A DNA stretch of 64,000 nt, from positions 4,030,001 through 4,094,000 of the forward strand of contig NZ_JASTLB010000001.1 of assembly GCF_030499535.1 (NCBI RefSeq), written 5' to 3'. Position 1 is the first letter of the stretch; each line of letters begins with the position of its first letter. Of this stretch, positions 33,294-41,719 are shown one piece after another. This DNA is from Streptomyces sp. TG1A-8 (lineage in GTDB: Bacteria > Actinomycetota > Actinomycetes > Streptomycetales > Streptomycetaceae). The position numbers and the translations under genes were made by a program. The notes beneath the pieces were generated by a model that saw nothing but the letters and a program-made list of their open reading frames with translations, did not search any database and was not told the DNA's origin.

Positions 33294-35690
33294 TCACGGC
33301 GCGCACCGGCGGTCCACCCGGCGCCACAGGGGTTCCAGGGCCGCCGCTGCCGCCACCGCCACCGCCACCGCCGTCCACGGCATCGTGACGCCCACGAGCC
33401 GGAGGGCGAAGAAGTCCTGCAGCGCAGGGACGGCGAGGACGAGCACGAAGGCGGCGGCCATGGCGGCCACCAGGACCACCCGCCACCAGGTGTACGGGCG
33501 GGCGACGACCGCCAGGACCCACAGGGAGACCAGGAACAGGGTCAGGGTGGCCGCGCTGGTCTCCGCGGCCAGCGCGCCGGGGCCGGCGTAGTGGTGGCGG
33601 GCGAGCAGGTACGTCGCGAAGGTCGCGGCCGCGGCCACCACCCCGCCCGGCACCGAGTACCGCATCACGCGCCGCACGAAGTGCGGTCGCGCCCGCTCCC
33701 GGTTGGGGGCCAGCGCCAGGAAGAAGGCCGGGACGCCGATGGTCAGGGTGGACAGCAGGGTCAGGTGCCGGGGCAGGAAGGGGTAATCGACCTGCCAGCA
33801 CACCACCAGTAGCGCCAGCAGCACCGAGTAGACCGTCTTGACCAGGAACAGCGTGGCCACGCGCGTGATGTTGCCGATCACCCGGCGGCCCTCGGCGACC
33901 ACCGAGGGCAGGGCCGCGAAACCGTCGTCCAGCAGGACGATCTGCGCGACCGCCCGGGTCGCCTCCGAGCCCGAGCCCATCGCGACGCCGATGTCGGCGT
34001 CCTTCAGGGCGAGGACGTCGTTCACCCCGTCGCCCGTCATCGCGACCGTGTGCCCGCGCGAGCGCAGCGCGCCGACCATCTCCCGCTTCCGCCGGGGGGT
34101 GACCCGGCCGAAGACGGTCCCCTCGTCCACCGCGTCCGCCAGGCCCCGCCGGTCGGCGGGCAGCAGCCGCGCGTCCACCGCCGTGCCGGGCAGGCCCAGC
34201 CTGCCGGCGACCGCGCCGACGGACACCGCGTTGTCGCCGGAGACCACCTTGGCGCGGACGTCCTGCTCGGCGAAGTAGCGCAGGGTGTCGGCGGCGTCCA
34301 GGCGCAACCGCTGTTCGAGGGCGACCAGGGCGGCCGGGCGCGCCCCCCGGGCCGGCTCGGCGTCGTCCAGGTCGCGCACGGCACGGGCCAGCAGCAGCAC
34401 CCGCAGCCCCCGCTCGTTCAGGCGCCCGGTCTCGGCCAGGGCGGGGTCGTCGGGCGAGAGCAGGACGTCCGGCGCGCCCAGCAGCCACGTACTGGTCTCC
34501 CCGTCGCCCTCGCCGAAGGCGGCGCCGCTGTACCCGCGCGCGGAGGAGAACGGCAGCGACTCCACGCAGCGCCACTCCCCGCTGTCCGGGTAGGCGTCGA
34601 TGACCGCCCGGAGCGAGGCGTTGGGGCGCGGGTCGGACTCGCCGAGCGCGCCGAGCACCTTGCGCACGTACGACTCGTCGGCCCCGTCCAGCGGCCGCAG
34701 CCCGGTCACGTCCATGCCGCCCTCGGTGAGCGTGCCCGTCTTGTCCAGGCAGACGGTGTCGACGCGGGCCAGCCCCTCGATGGCCGGCAGTTCCTGCACC
34801 AGGCACTGCCTGCGGCCCAGCCGGATGACCCCGATCGCGAAGGCGACGGAGGTGAGGAGCACCAGCCCCTCCGGGACCATCGGCACGATCCCGCCGACCG
34901 TGCGGGCCACCGCGTCCCCCGCCCCGTCGTCCTCGACCACCAGCTGGGTGACGACCAGTCCGATCGCGGCCGGGACCATCATCCACGTCACGTACTTCAG
35001 GATCGTGGAGACGCCCGTGCGCAGTTCGGAGTGGACCAGGGTGAAGCGGGAGGCCTCCTCGGTGAGCTGCGCGGCGTACGCCTCCCGGCCCACCCTGGTC
35101 GCCGTGAAGGCCCCGCCGCCCGCGACCACGAAGCTCCCCGACATCACCGGGTCCCCCGGGCGCTTGACGACCGGGTCGGCCTCGCCCGTCAGCAGCGACT
35201 CGTCGATCTCCAGACCGTCGGCCTCGGCGCACACCCCGTCCACCACGACCTTGTCGCCGGGGCCGATCTCGATGACGTCGTCCAGCACGATCTCGTGCGT
35301 GGCCACCTCGGCGGCCACGCCGTCCCGGCGGACCGTCGGCCGGGCCCCGCCGATCACGGCGAGTGAGTCGAGGGTCTGCTTCGCCCGCCACTCCTGCGCG
35401 ATGCCGATGGCGGTGTTGGCGAGGACCACGAAGCCGAAGAGGCCGTCCTGGACCGGTGCGACGAACAGCGTGATCAGCCAGAGCACGCCGATGATGGCGT
35501 TGAACCGGGTGAAGACGTTGCCGCGGACGATCTCGCCCGGCGAGCGGCTGCTGCGCACCGGTACGTCGTTGACCTGACCCCGCGCGACGCGCTCCGCGAC
35601 CTCGGCCCCGGTCAGTCCGGCCGGGGGTGCCGGCGGCAGGGCCACCGGATGCACGGGGTCGAGTTCGGCTCCCGCGTCGATGTGGGTCAT
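33294..35690 (-). CDS. P-type (HAD-IC) cation-transporting ATPase, CtpE-like
   Basis: 798-residue P-type ATPase. The phosphorylation motif DKTGTLT is at 316-322 (Asp316), the membrane motif VPEGL at 272-276, the actuator loop reads TGEA (168-171, usually TGES) and the hinge is MTGDGVNDVLALKDADIG. About ten membrane helices are visible, with four to six after the P domain. It lacks an N-terminal heavy-metal CxxC domain and a CPC motif, so soft heavy metals are unlikely; similarity is to mycobacterial CtpE, linked to calcium. ATG 35690 lies 7 nt after TACCGT (35698-35703), a leaderless start. Monocistronic. Confidence 0.9.
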   Translation of the reverse strand: MTHIDAGAELDPVHPVALPPAPPAGLTGAEVAERVARGQVNDVPVRSSRSPGEIVRGNVFTRFNAIIGVLWLITLFVAPVQDGLFGFVVLANTAIGIAQEWRAKQTLDSLAVIGGARPTVRRDGVAAEVATHEIVLDDVIEIGPGDKVVVDGVCAEADGLEIDESLLTGEADPVVKRPGDPVMSGSFVVAGGGAFTATRVGREAYAAQLTEEASRFTLVHSELRTGVSTILKYVTWMMVPAAIGLVVTQLVVEDDGAGDAVARTVGGIVPMVPEGLVLLTSVAFAIGVIRLGRRQCLVQELPAIEGLARVDTVCLDKTGTLTEGGMDVTGLRPLDGADESYVRKVLGALGESDPRPNASLRAVIDAYPDSGEWRCVESLPFSSARGYSGAAFGEGDGETSTWLLGAPDVLLSPDDPALAETGRLNERGLRVLLLARAVRDLDDAEPARGARPAALVALEQRLRLDAADTLRYFAEQDVRAKVVSGDNAVSVGAVAGRLGLPGTAVDARLLPADRRGLADAVDEGTVFGRVTPRRKREMVGALRSRGHTVAMTGDGVNDVLALKDADIGVAMGSGSEATRAVAQIVLLDDGFAALPSVVAEGRRVIGNITRVATLFLVKTVYSVLLALLVVCWQVDYPFLPRHLTLLSTLTIGVPAFFLALAPNRERARPHFVRRVMRYSVPGGVVAAAATFATYLLARHHYAGPGALAAETSAATLTLFLVSLWVLAVVARPYTWWRVVLVAAMAAAFVLVLAVPALQDFFALRLVGVTMPWTAVAVAVAAAAALEPLWRRVDRRCAP

Positions 35691-35832
35691 GCAATCGACG
35701 GTACGTGCGGTCCGGTCCGCCCGCCCACCTTCGACCCGCCCACCTCCGGGCGGTCGCACCTCCGGCGGCCCGGGCGGGAGGCCGGGGAGCAGGGGCGCCG
35801 GAGGACCGGGGCGGGAGGCCGGGAGCCGGGGT

Positions 35833-36099
35833 CTATTCGGCCGGGGCCGGCCGCACCGCCGCCGCCCGCTTGATGGCGGCGTCCCGCCGCCGCACGTACC
35901 AGACGCCGATCAGCCCCAGCCCGCCCCCCGCCAGGCAGGTCCACAGCCACCACAGGTGGCCGTGGTCGTCGAACCAGCCGTAGAAGGGGAGCTGGACCAG
36001 GAAGAGGACGAACCACACGACCGTGACGCCGGTGATGGTGGCGACCACGGGCCCCTCCAGGGGCTCCGGCGCCTCGTGCTCGGGGGTCCACTTAGCCAT
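35833..36099 (-). CDS. DUF2530 domain-containing membrane protein
   Basis: 88 residues with two membrane helices (VVATITGVTVVWFVLFLVQL and LWTCLAGGGLGLIGVWYVRR) and the DUF2530 pattern PEPLEGPVVATITGVTVVWF. Function unknown; it is conserved in actinobacteria. TAAGCT (36106-36111) lies exactly 6 nt before the ATG, so the transcript is probably leaderless. It diverges from the purine permease gene; the shared 150-bp region is AT-rich for this genome. Confidence 0.88.
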   Translation of the reverse strand: MAKWTPEHEAPEPLEGPVVATITGVTVVWFVLFLVQLPFYGWFDDHGHLWWLWTCLAGGGLGLIGVWYVRRRDAAIKRAAAVRPAPAE

Positions 36100-36158
36100 G
36101 GGGACAGCTTACGAGGCGATCAGGTCTACGCGCGGAGATAGCGATCTTTCCCTTATAT

Positions 36159-36171
36159 CTTCATACTGAAG
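36159..36171. promoter_or_regulatory. Inverted repeat in the permease/DUF2530 promoter region
   Basis: CTTCA-TAC-TGAAG is a perfect 13-bp palindrome in an AT-rich stretch, about 22 bp ahead of a -10-like TATCGT (36194-36199) for the permease. A hairpin ACGGGG (36211-36216) / CCCCGT (36227-36232) follows in the leader. Operator function is inferred. Confidence 0.35.
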
Positions 36172-36249
36172 CCGTTTGTCCTTGACCGCTTCTTATCGTA
36201 GGAAACTCCAACGGGGCTCGGGGGAACCCCGTCGGTGATGAGGTCCCGC

Positions 36250-37698
36250 ATGCCCACCTCGGCCCCCGCCAAGGTCCCCGTGCCCGAAGAGGGCGGAGCG
36301 CCGGCCAACGGCGCCCTCGACCGTTACTTCAAGATCTCCGAGCGTGGCAGCACCCTCGCGCGGGAGATCCGTGGCGGTTTCGCCACCTTCTTCGCGATGG
36401 CGTACATCATCGTGCTGAACCCGATCATCCTCAGCAGCGCGAAGGACATGTACGGGCACCACCTGGACAACGGCCAACTGGTCACGGCCACCGCGCTGAC
36501 GGCGGCGTTGACCACGCTGCTGATGGGCGTCATCGGCAACGTGCCGATCGCGCTCGCCGCCGGCCTCGGCGTGAACTCCGTCGTCGCCCTCCAGCTCGCA
36601 CCCCGCATGTCCTGGCCCGACGCCATGGGCATGGTCGTCCTGGCCGGCTTCGTGGTCATGCTGCTGGTCGCCACGGGTCTGCGCGAGCGCGTGATGAACG
36701 CGGTGCCGTTCGGCCTGCGCAAGGCGATCTCCATCGGCATCGGCCTGTTCATCATGCTGATCGGCCTGGTCGACTCCGGGTTCGTCACCCGCATGCCGGA
36801 CGCCGCCCAGACCACGGTCCCGCTCCAGCTCGGCGGCAACGGCCACCTCAACGGCTGGCCGGTGCTCGTCTTCGTCCTGGGCGCACTGCTCACCTTCGCC
36901 CTGATCGTCCGCAGGGTGCCGGGCGCGATCCTGATCTCCATCGTCGGCATGACCGCCCTGGCGCTGATCATCAACTCGGTCGCCACGGTCCCCTCCTGGG
37001 GCCTGACGGTGCCGAAGTGGCCGGGCAACCCGGTGGCCACGCCCGACTTCGGCCTGATCGGCAAGGTCAGCCTGTTCGGCGGCTTCTCCGAGGTCGGCGT
37101 GTTGACCGGCGTCCTGTTCGTCTTCACGGTCCTGCTGTCGTGCTTCTTCGACGCGATGGGCACGATCATGGGCATCGGCGACGAGGCCAGGCTGACCGAC
37201 GCCCAGGGCTACCTGCCCGGCATCAACAAGGTCCTGCTGGTCGACGGCCTCGCGGTCGCCGCGGGCGGTGCCAGCTCCTCCTCGGCCACCACCGCCTTCG
37301 TGGAGTCCACGGCGGGCGTCGGCGAGGGCGCGCGCACCGGCTTCGCGAACGTCGTCACCGGCGCCCTCTTCGCGGTGGCCCTCTTCCTCACCCCGGTCGC
37401 CACGATGGTCCCGTCCCAGGCCGCCACCCCGGCCCTGGTCGTGGTGGGCTTCCTGATCCTGTCGAACTCCGTCAAGGAGATCGACTGGGCGGACCACACC
37501 ATCGCGGTCCCGGCGTTCGTGACCATGCTGATGATGCCGTTCACCTACTCGATCACCAACGGCATCGGCATGGGCTTCATCACCTTCGTGATCCTGCGCC
37601 TGGCCGCCGGCCGGGCCCGGGAGGTCCCGACGCCGATGTACGCGGTCGCGGCGGTCTTCGCCTTCTACTACCTGATGCCGGCCCTGGGCCTGACCTGA
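36250..37698 (+). CDS. NCS2-family purine permease (AzgA/PbuG type)
   Basis: 482-residue nucleobase:cation symporter with about 12-14 membrane helices. Typical AzgA features: FFAMAYIIVLNPIILS early, GLGVNSVVALQLAP around residue 110, SCFFDAMGTIMGIGDEA mid-protein, and ASSSSATTAFVESTAGVGEGA around 350, the substrate-binding region. It should import adenine, guanine or hypoxanthine. ATG 36250 is used, since ATGAGG lies 6 nt upstream; ATG 36238 inside that sequence is less likely. The leader hairpin and upstream palindrome suggest control, but no purine riboswitch core is present. A double terminator follows. Confidence 0.93.
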   Translation: MPTSAPAKVPVPEEGGAPANGALDRYFKISERGSTLAREIRGGFATFFAMAYIIVLNPIILSSAKDMYGHHLDNGQLVTATALTAALTTLLMGVIGNVPIALAAGLGVNSVVALQLAPRMSWPDAMGMVVLAGFVVMLLVATGLRERVMNAVPFGLRKAISIGIGLFIMLIGLVDSGFVTRMPDAAQTTVPLQLGGNGHLNGWPVLVFVLGALLTFALIVRRVPGAILISIVGMTALALIINSVATVPSWGLTVPKWPGNPVATPDFGLIGKVSLFGGFSEVGVLTGVLFVFTVLLSCFFDAMGTIMGIGDEARLTDAQGYLPGINKVLLVDGLAVAAGGASSSSATTAFVESTAGVGEGARTGFANVVTGALFAVALFLTPVATMVPSQAATPALVVVGFLILSNSVKEIDWADHTIAVPAFVTMLMMPFTYSITNGIGMGFITFVILRLAAGRAREVPTPMYAVAAVFAFYYLMPALGLT

Positions 37699-37703
37699 TC
37701 CGG

Positions 37704-37772
37704 CGGCCGGGGGCGCCCCCGGCCGAGCCGCCGCCGACGAGCGTGCGGGACCACGTGGTGCCGCACGCTCGT
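37704..37772 (+). terminator. Tandem hairpin terminator after the permease gene
   Basis: A perfect 22-bp palindrome (37704-37725, CGGCCGGGGGC and complement) is followed by a second hairpin with 12-bp arms, ACGAGCGTGCGG (37737-37748) / CCGCACGCTCGT (37761-37772), whose loop is itself nearly palindromic. TCCTCTTCC follows. Confidence 0.8.
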
Positions 37773-37963
37773 TCCTCTTCCGCCCGCTCCCGCCCCCACC
37801 CCGATCTGGCCCCGCTCCGTCCCCGGTGCCGCCCCGTCCCGGCCTCGGGGCCGCCGGGCACTCCCCGCCCGGAACCCATTGATCCGTTCACTCGTCCGGG
37901 TGATCGTGATTCAGTGGTGGGCGTCACGGGCATACATGTGCGCCCCGGTGGTACTTAGTCAGG

Positions 37964-37975
37964 GTAATGAGTTAC
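37964..37975 (+). promoter_or_regulatory. MarR operator overlapping its own promoter
   Basis: GTAA-TGAG-TTAC is a perfect palindrome, flanked by CTTAG/CTAAAG outer arms. It overlaps -10 TACGCT (37973-37978), which is 7 nt before the marR ATG. Autorepression is the simplest reading. Confidence 0.6.
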
Positions 37976-37985
37976 GCTAAAGAAC

Positions 37986-38423
37986 ATGCCGGACCTTGCC
38001 CATGGTGACGACGCCGCCGCCGTGAACTCCCTGCGCTCCGCCGTGATGCGGCTCTCCCGTCGGCTCAAGCACCAGCGGGTCGACGAGTCGCTGAGCCCCA
38101 CCGAGATGTCGGTGCTCGGCACCCTCTCCCTGTGCGGCCGGGCCACCCCGGGTGAACTGGCCCGCAAGGAGCACGTGCAGCCGCCGTCGATGACCCGCAT
38201 CGTGGCGCTGCTCGAAGCCAAGGGACTGGTCCGGCTGGAGCCGCACCCCGAGGACCGGCGCCAGAAGGTCGTCACCAGGACGGAACAGGCGGAGGTGATG
38301 CTCGAGGAGAGCCGCCGCAAGCGCAACGCGTTCCTGGCCGGCCTCGTCGAGGCCCTCGACGAGGACGAGTGGGCGAAACTGCGCGCCGCCGCCCCGGTAC
38401 TGGAGAAGCTCGCCCATCTGTAA
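37986..38423 (+). CDS. MarR-family transcriptional regulator
   Basis: 145-residue MarR regulator. The winged helix-turn-helix spans about residues 30-100: LSPTEMSVLGTLSLCGRATP, then ELARKEHVQPPSMTRIVALL (recognition helix) and the wing HPEDRRQKVV with its conserved Asp-Arg. No Cys other than C52-like position, so redox sensing is unlikely; a small ligand is expected. The start is leaderless-like (TACGCT 7 nt upstream). A MarR-type palindrome covers this promoter. The MFS exporter gene follows 28 bp downstream, a standard drug-efflux regulator/exporter pair. Confidence 0.93.
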   Translation: MPDLAHGDDAAAVNSLRSAVMRLSRRLKHQRVDESLSPTEMSVLGTLSLCGRATPGELARKEHVQPPSMTRIVALLEAKGLVRLEPHPEDRRQKVVTRTEQAEVMLEESRRKRNAFLAGLVEALDEDEWAKLRAAAPVLEKLAHL

Positions 38424-38451
38424 GTCCACGTTTCCGAGGAGGCGAACCCTT

Positions 38452-39795
38452 TTGAGTACGGGACCCGGAGCAGCTTCCGCCCCCGCACCGACCCCTACTA
38501 CCCCCGCGGCCGGCAAGTCCTCGATGTTCAGCTCGCTGAAGATCCGGAACTACCGCCTGTTCTTCATCGGCCAGGTCGTCTCCAACACCGGTACCTGGAT
38601 GCAGCGCATCGCCCAGGACTGGCTCGTGCTCAGCCTCACCGGCTCCTCCGCGGCCGTCGGCATCACCACGGCCCTGCAGTTCCTGCCGATGCTCCTGTTC
38701 GGTCTCTACGGCGGCGTCCTCGTGGACCGGCTGCCCAAGCGGCCCACCCTGCTGGTCACCCAGACCGCGATGGCCCTCACCGGGCTCGCCCTCGCCTTCC
38801 TGACCCTCTCCGGACACGTCCAGGTCTGGCACGTCTACCTCGTCGCCTTCGCCGTCGGCCTCGCCACCGTCGTCGACAACCCGGCCCGCCAGTCGTTCGT
38901 CTCCGAGATGGTCGGACCCGACCAGCTCCAGAACGCGGTCGGCCTGAACTCCGCGAACTTCCAGTCCGCCCGCCTCGTCGGCCCCGCCGTCGGCGGCCTC
39001 CTGATCACCGGCGTGGGCACCGGCTGGGCGTTCCTCCTCAACGGCCTGTCCTTCGTCGCCCCCATCGCCGGCCTGCTGCTCATGCGCGCCCGCGAACTGC
39101 ACGCGGTGCGGCGCGCCCCGCGCGGCAAGGGCCAGCTGCGCGAGGGCCTGCGCTACGTCGCCGGCCGCCCGGAGCTGATCTGGCCGATCGTCCTCGTCGG
39201 ATTCATCGGCACCTTCGGCTTCAACTTCCCCGTGTGGCTGTCGGCCTACGCGGACGACGTCTTCCACGCCGGCGCGGGCGCCTACAGCCTCTTCAACACC
39301 CTGATGGCCGCCGGCTCCCTCTGCGGCGCCCTGCTCGCCGCCCGGCGCGGCAGGTCCCGGCTGCGGCTGCTGATCGCCGCCGCGCTGGCCTTCGGCGCGC
39401 TGGAGACCGTGGCCGCGCTGGCGCCGTCGTACTGGCTGTTCGCCCTGCTGATGGTCCCCATCGGTGTCTTCGGCCTCACGGTCAACGTCACCGCCAACAC
39501 CGCCGTGCAGATGTCCACCGACCCGGCCATGCGCGGCCGGGTGATGGCCCTGTTCATGATGGTGTTCACCGGCGGCACGCCGCTGGGCGCGCCGGTCGTC
39601 GGCTGGATCACCGACACCTACGGCGCCCGGGTCAGCTTCGCCTCCGGCGGCCTCATCGCCGCCGCGGCGGCCGGCGCCATCGGCCTGGTCCTGGCCCGCA
39701 TCGGCAACCTGCGCCTGTCGGTCGGCTGGCACCGCGGCCACCCGCGGATCCGGTTCGTCCCCCGGGACCGGGGACAACTGGCGACGGCGGCCTGA
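38452..39795 (+). CDS. MFS exporter of the EntS-like (MFS_3) type
   Basis: 447-residue transporter with about 12 helices. The opening IRNYRLFFIGQVVSNTGTWM, then WLVLSLTGSSAAVGI and the loop VDRLPKRPTLLVTQ (motif A), define the MFS_3 / enterobactin-exporter-like subfamily. A TTG start at 38452 has GAGGAGG about 9 nt upstream; no closer ATG or GTG is as good. It is co-transcribed with marR. Substrate unknown: a drug, siderophore or amphipathic metabolite is likely. Confidence 0.9.
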   Translation: MSTGPGAASAPAPTPTTPAAGKSSMFSSLKIRNYRLFFIGQVVSNTGTWMQRIAQDWLVLSLTGSSAAVGITTALQFLPMLLFGLYGGVLVDRLPKRPTLLVTQTAMALTGLALAFLTLSGHVQVWHVYLVAFAVGLATVVDNPARQSFVSEMVGPDQLQNAVGLNSANFQSARLVGPAVGGLLITGVGTGWAFLLNGLSFVAPIAGLLLMRARELHAVRRAPRGKGQLREGLRYVAGRPELIWPIVLVGFIGTFGFNFPVWLSAYADDVFHAGAGAYSLFNTLMAAGSLCGALLAARRGRSRLRLLIAAALAFGALETVAALAPSYWLFALLMVPIGVFGLTVNVTANTAVQMSTDPAMRGRVMALFMMVFTGGTPLGAPVVGWITDTYGARVSFASGGLIAAAAAGAIGLVLARIGNLRLSVGWHRGHPRIRFVPRDRGQLATAA

Positions 39796-39832
39796 CCCCG
39801 GCCCCCGCGCTCCCTCCGGGCCCCGGACGGCC

Positions 39833-39852
39833 GCCCCGGACCCTTCCGGGGC
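39833..39852 (+). terminator. Short hairpin between the MFS and RNA phosphodiesterase genes
   Basis: GCCCCGGA-CCCT-TCCGGGGC gives an 8-bp stem with a 4-nt loop. It may terminate the marR-MFS operon. Confidence 0.45.
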
Positions 39853-39884
39853 CCCAGGGGGCGCGGGGCTGGGAGGGTGGGGGC

Positions 39885-40457
39885 ATGAGACTCTTCGCCG
39901 CCGTGCTGCCCCCCGAGGACGTCGCGGACGAACTCGCCGCCGAGGTGGCCCGCCTGCGCGGGCTGCCCGGCGCCGACGGGCTGCGCTGGACCGGCCGCCC
40001 CGGCTGGCACTTCACGCTCGCCTTCTACGGCGAGGTCGCCGACGACCTCGTACCCGGCCTGTCGGACCGCCTCGCCCGCGCCGCCCACCGCACCGCGCCC
40101 TTCCCGCTCGCCCTGTCGGGCGGCGGCCGGTTCGGCGGGGGCAGGGCCCTGTGGGCGGGTGCCTCGGGCGACGTGGCGGCCCTCCGCCTGCTCGCCGGGC
40201 GCGCGGAGGCCGCGGCGCGCAGGGCGGGCGTGCCGATGGGGGAGCCCCGGCACTACAAGGCCCACCTGACCCTGGCCCGCGGCCGGGGCCCGGTGGACGT
40301 ACGGCCGCACGTCGACGCCCTCGACGGCTTCACCGGCCGCACCTGGACGGTGGCCGACCTGGCCCTGGTCCGCAGCCACCTGCCCCGCTCCGGCGCGCCC
40401 GGCGAACAGCCCCACTACGAGACGGTCGCCCGCTGGGCACTGGGCGGGCCCGGTTAG
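39885..40457 (+). CDS. thpR: RNA 2',3'-cyclic phosphodiesterase
   Basis: 190-residue 2H phosphoesterase (former 2'-5' RNA ligase, LigT/ThpR). Both catalytic HxTx motifs are present: HFTLAF (about 45-50) and HLTLAR (about 127-132). The opening MRLFAAVLPPEDVADEL is typical. It opens 2',3'-cyclic phosphates on RNA ends. The ATG at 39885 follows GGAGGGTGGGGG. It is likely monocistronic; the tiny membrane-peptide gene begins 9 bp after its stop with its own -10 box inside the thpR stop region. Confidence 0.92.
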   Translation: MRLFAAVLPPEDVADELAAEVARLRGLPGADGLRWTGRPGWHFTLAFYGEVADDLVPGLSDRLARAAHRTAPFPLALSGGGRFGGGRALWAGASGDVAALRLLAGRAEAAARRAGVPMGEPRHYKAHLTLARGRGPVDVRPHVDALDGFTGRTWTVADLALVRSHLPRSGAPGEQPHYETVARWALGGPG

Positions 40458-40466
40458 GCTCGGCGC

Positions 40467-40553
40467 GTGGACCCGAAAACCCGGAACCGGATCATGGCCG
40501 GTGCGCTCGTTCTCCTGTTCGTGGTGGTGGCGCTGGCGGCGGCCCTCAGGTAG
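40467..40553 (+). CDS. 28-residue single-helix membrane peptide
   Basis: GTG-initiated frame encoding VDPKTRNRIMAGALVLLFVV then VALAAALR: a basic N-terminus and one hydrophobic helix of about 18 residues, in N-in orientation by the positive-inside rule. TAGGCT (40455-40460) lies exactly 6 nt before the GTG, giving an excellent leaderless arrangement, and a very strong hairpin starts 8 bp after the stop. These framing signals make a real microgene likely although it is too short for usual gene finders. Function unknown; it could be a membrane-complex subunit or stabiliser. Confidence 0.65.
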   Translation: MDPKTRNRIMAGALVLLFVVVALAAALR

Positions 40554-40561
40554 GGCCCGGC

Positions 40562-40626
40562 GGGCGGCACCGGCGCCGTCCGGTCCGCGGCCGTCCCGCC
40601 GCGGACCGGACGCGCCGGTGCCGCCC
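40562..40626. terminator. Very long bidirectional terminator hairpin
   Basis: Arms 40562-40590 and 40599-40626 pair over 28 bp with a single bulged C (40577). It separates the 28-residue peptide gene from the convergent aldo/keto reductase gene. Confidence 0.85.
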
Positions 40627-40634
40627 TCCCGGTG

Positions 40635-41627
40635 CTACCAGGCGAAGGCCTCCGGGGACGGGCCCGGACCGGGGAAGATCTCGTCGAGGTCGGCCAGCAG
40701 TTCCTCGCCCAGCTCCAGCTCGACCGCCCGCAGCGCCGACTCGAGCTGCTCGGCGGTGCGCGGGCCGACGATCGGGCCGGTGACGCCGGGCCGGGTCAGC
40801 AGCCACGCCAGGGCCACCTCGCCGGGCTCCAGACCGTGCTTGCCGAGCAGGTCCTCGTAGGCCTGGATGCGCGCCCGGGCAGCGGGGTCGGCCAGCGTGT
40901 CGGCGGCCCGTCCGGAGGCACGGCGACCGCCCTGGACCTCCTTCTTGATCACTCCGCCGAGCAGGCCGCCCTGCAGCGGCGACCAGGGGATGACCCCGAG
41001 GCCGTACTCCTGCGCGGCCGGGATGACCTCCATCTCGGCGCGGCGCTCGGCGAGGTTGTACAGGCACTGCTCGCTGACGAGCCCGATGGTGCCGCCCCGG
41101 CGGGCGGCGGTCTCGTTCGCCTGGGCGATCTTGTAGCCGGGGAAGTTGGAGGATCCGGCGTAGAGGACCTTCCCCTGCTGGACCAGGACGTCGATCGCCT
41201 GCCAGATCTCCTCGAACGGAGTGCCGCGGTCGACGTGGTGGAACTGGTAGAGGTCGATGTGGTCGGTCCGCAGCCGCTTCAGGCTGGCGTCCACCGCCCG
41301 CCGGATGTTGAGCGCGGAGAGCTTGTCGTGGTTCGGCCAGGCCTCGCCGTCGGCGCCCATGTTGCCGTACACCTTGGTGGCGAGGACGACCTTGTCGCGC
41401 CGCCCGCCGCCCTTGGCGAACCAGTCGCCGATGATCGACTCGGTCCGCCCCTTGTTCTCACCCCAGCCGTACACGTTGGCGGTGTCGAAAAGGTTGATGC
41501 CCGCGTCCAGCGCCGCGTCCATGATCGCGTGGCTGTCCGCCTCGTCGGTCTGCGGCCCGAAGTTCATCGTCCCGAGAACGAGCCGACCCACCTTGAGCCC
41601 CGTGCGTCCTAGCTGTGTGTACTTCAT
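40635..41627 (-). CDS. Aldo/keto reductase
   Basis: 330-residue NADPH-dependent TIM-barrel oxidoreductase. The catalytic tetrad is visible: Asp and Tyr in LFDTANVYGWGENKG, Lys in LATKVYG and His in YQFHHVD. The cofactor-binding C-terminus reads PIVGPRTAEQLESAL. The overall pattern is that of AKR families close to YajO/Kv-beta-type proteins. Substrate unknown. The ATG at 41627 begins MKYTQLGRTGLKVGRLVLGT, the usual N-terminus. It has its own strong terminator downstream. Confidence 0.93.
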   Translation of the reverse strand: MKYTQLGRTGLKVGRLVLGTMNFGPQTDEADSHAIMDAALDAGINLFDTANVYGWGENKGRTESIIGDWFAKGGGRRDKVVLATKVYGNMGADGEAWPNHDKLSALNIRRAVDASLKRLRTDHIDLYQFHHVDRGTPFEEIWQAIDVLVQQGKVLYAGSSNFPGYKIAQANETAARRGGTIGLVSEQCLYNLAERRAEMEVIPAAQEYGLGVIPWSPLQGGLLGGVIKKEVQGGRRASGRAADTLADPAARARIQAYEDLLGKHGLEPGEVALAWLLTRPGVTGPIVGPRTAEQLESALRAVELELGEELLADLDEIFPGPGPSPEAFAW

Positions 41628-41719
41628 GGTTCACCAGCCAACGTCTTCGAGTGCGCTCGAGGCAAGCGGCCGGCGGGCCGCCCGGGCGGGAGCCGGCGGC
41701 CGGGAACCCGCGCGCACGG

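Noticed and set aside
36100..36249. Purine riboswitch upstream of the permease
   Set aside because: No aptamer core or paired-loop layout is recognisable; only a palindrome and a short hairpin.
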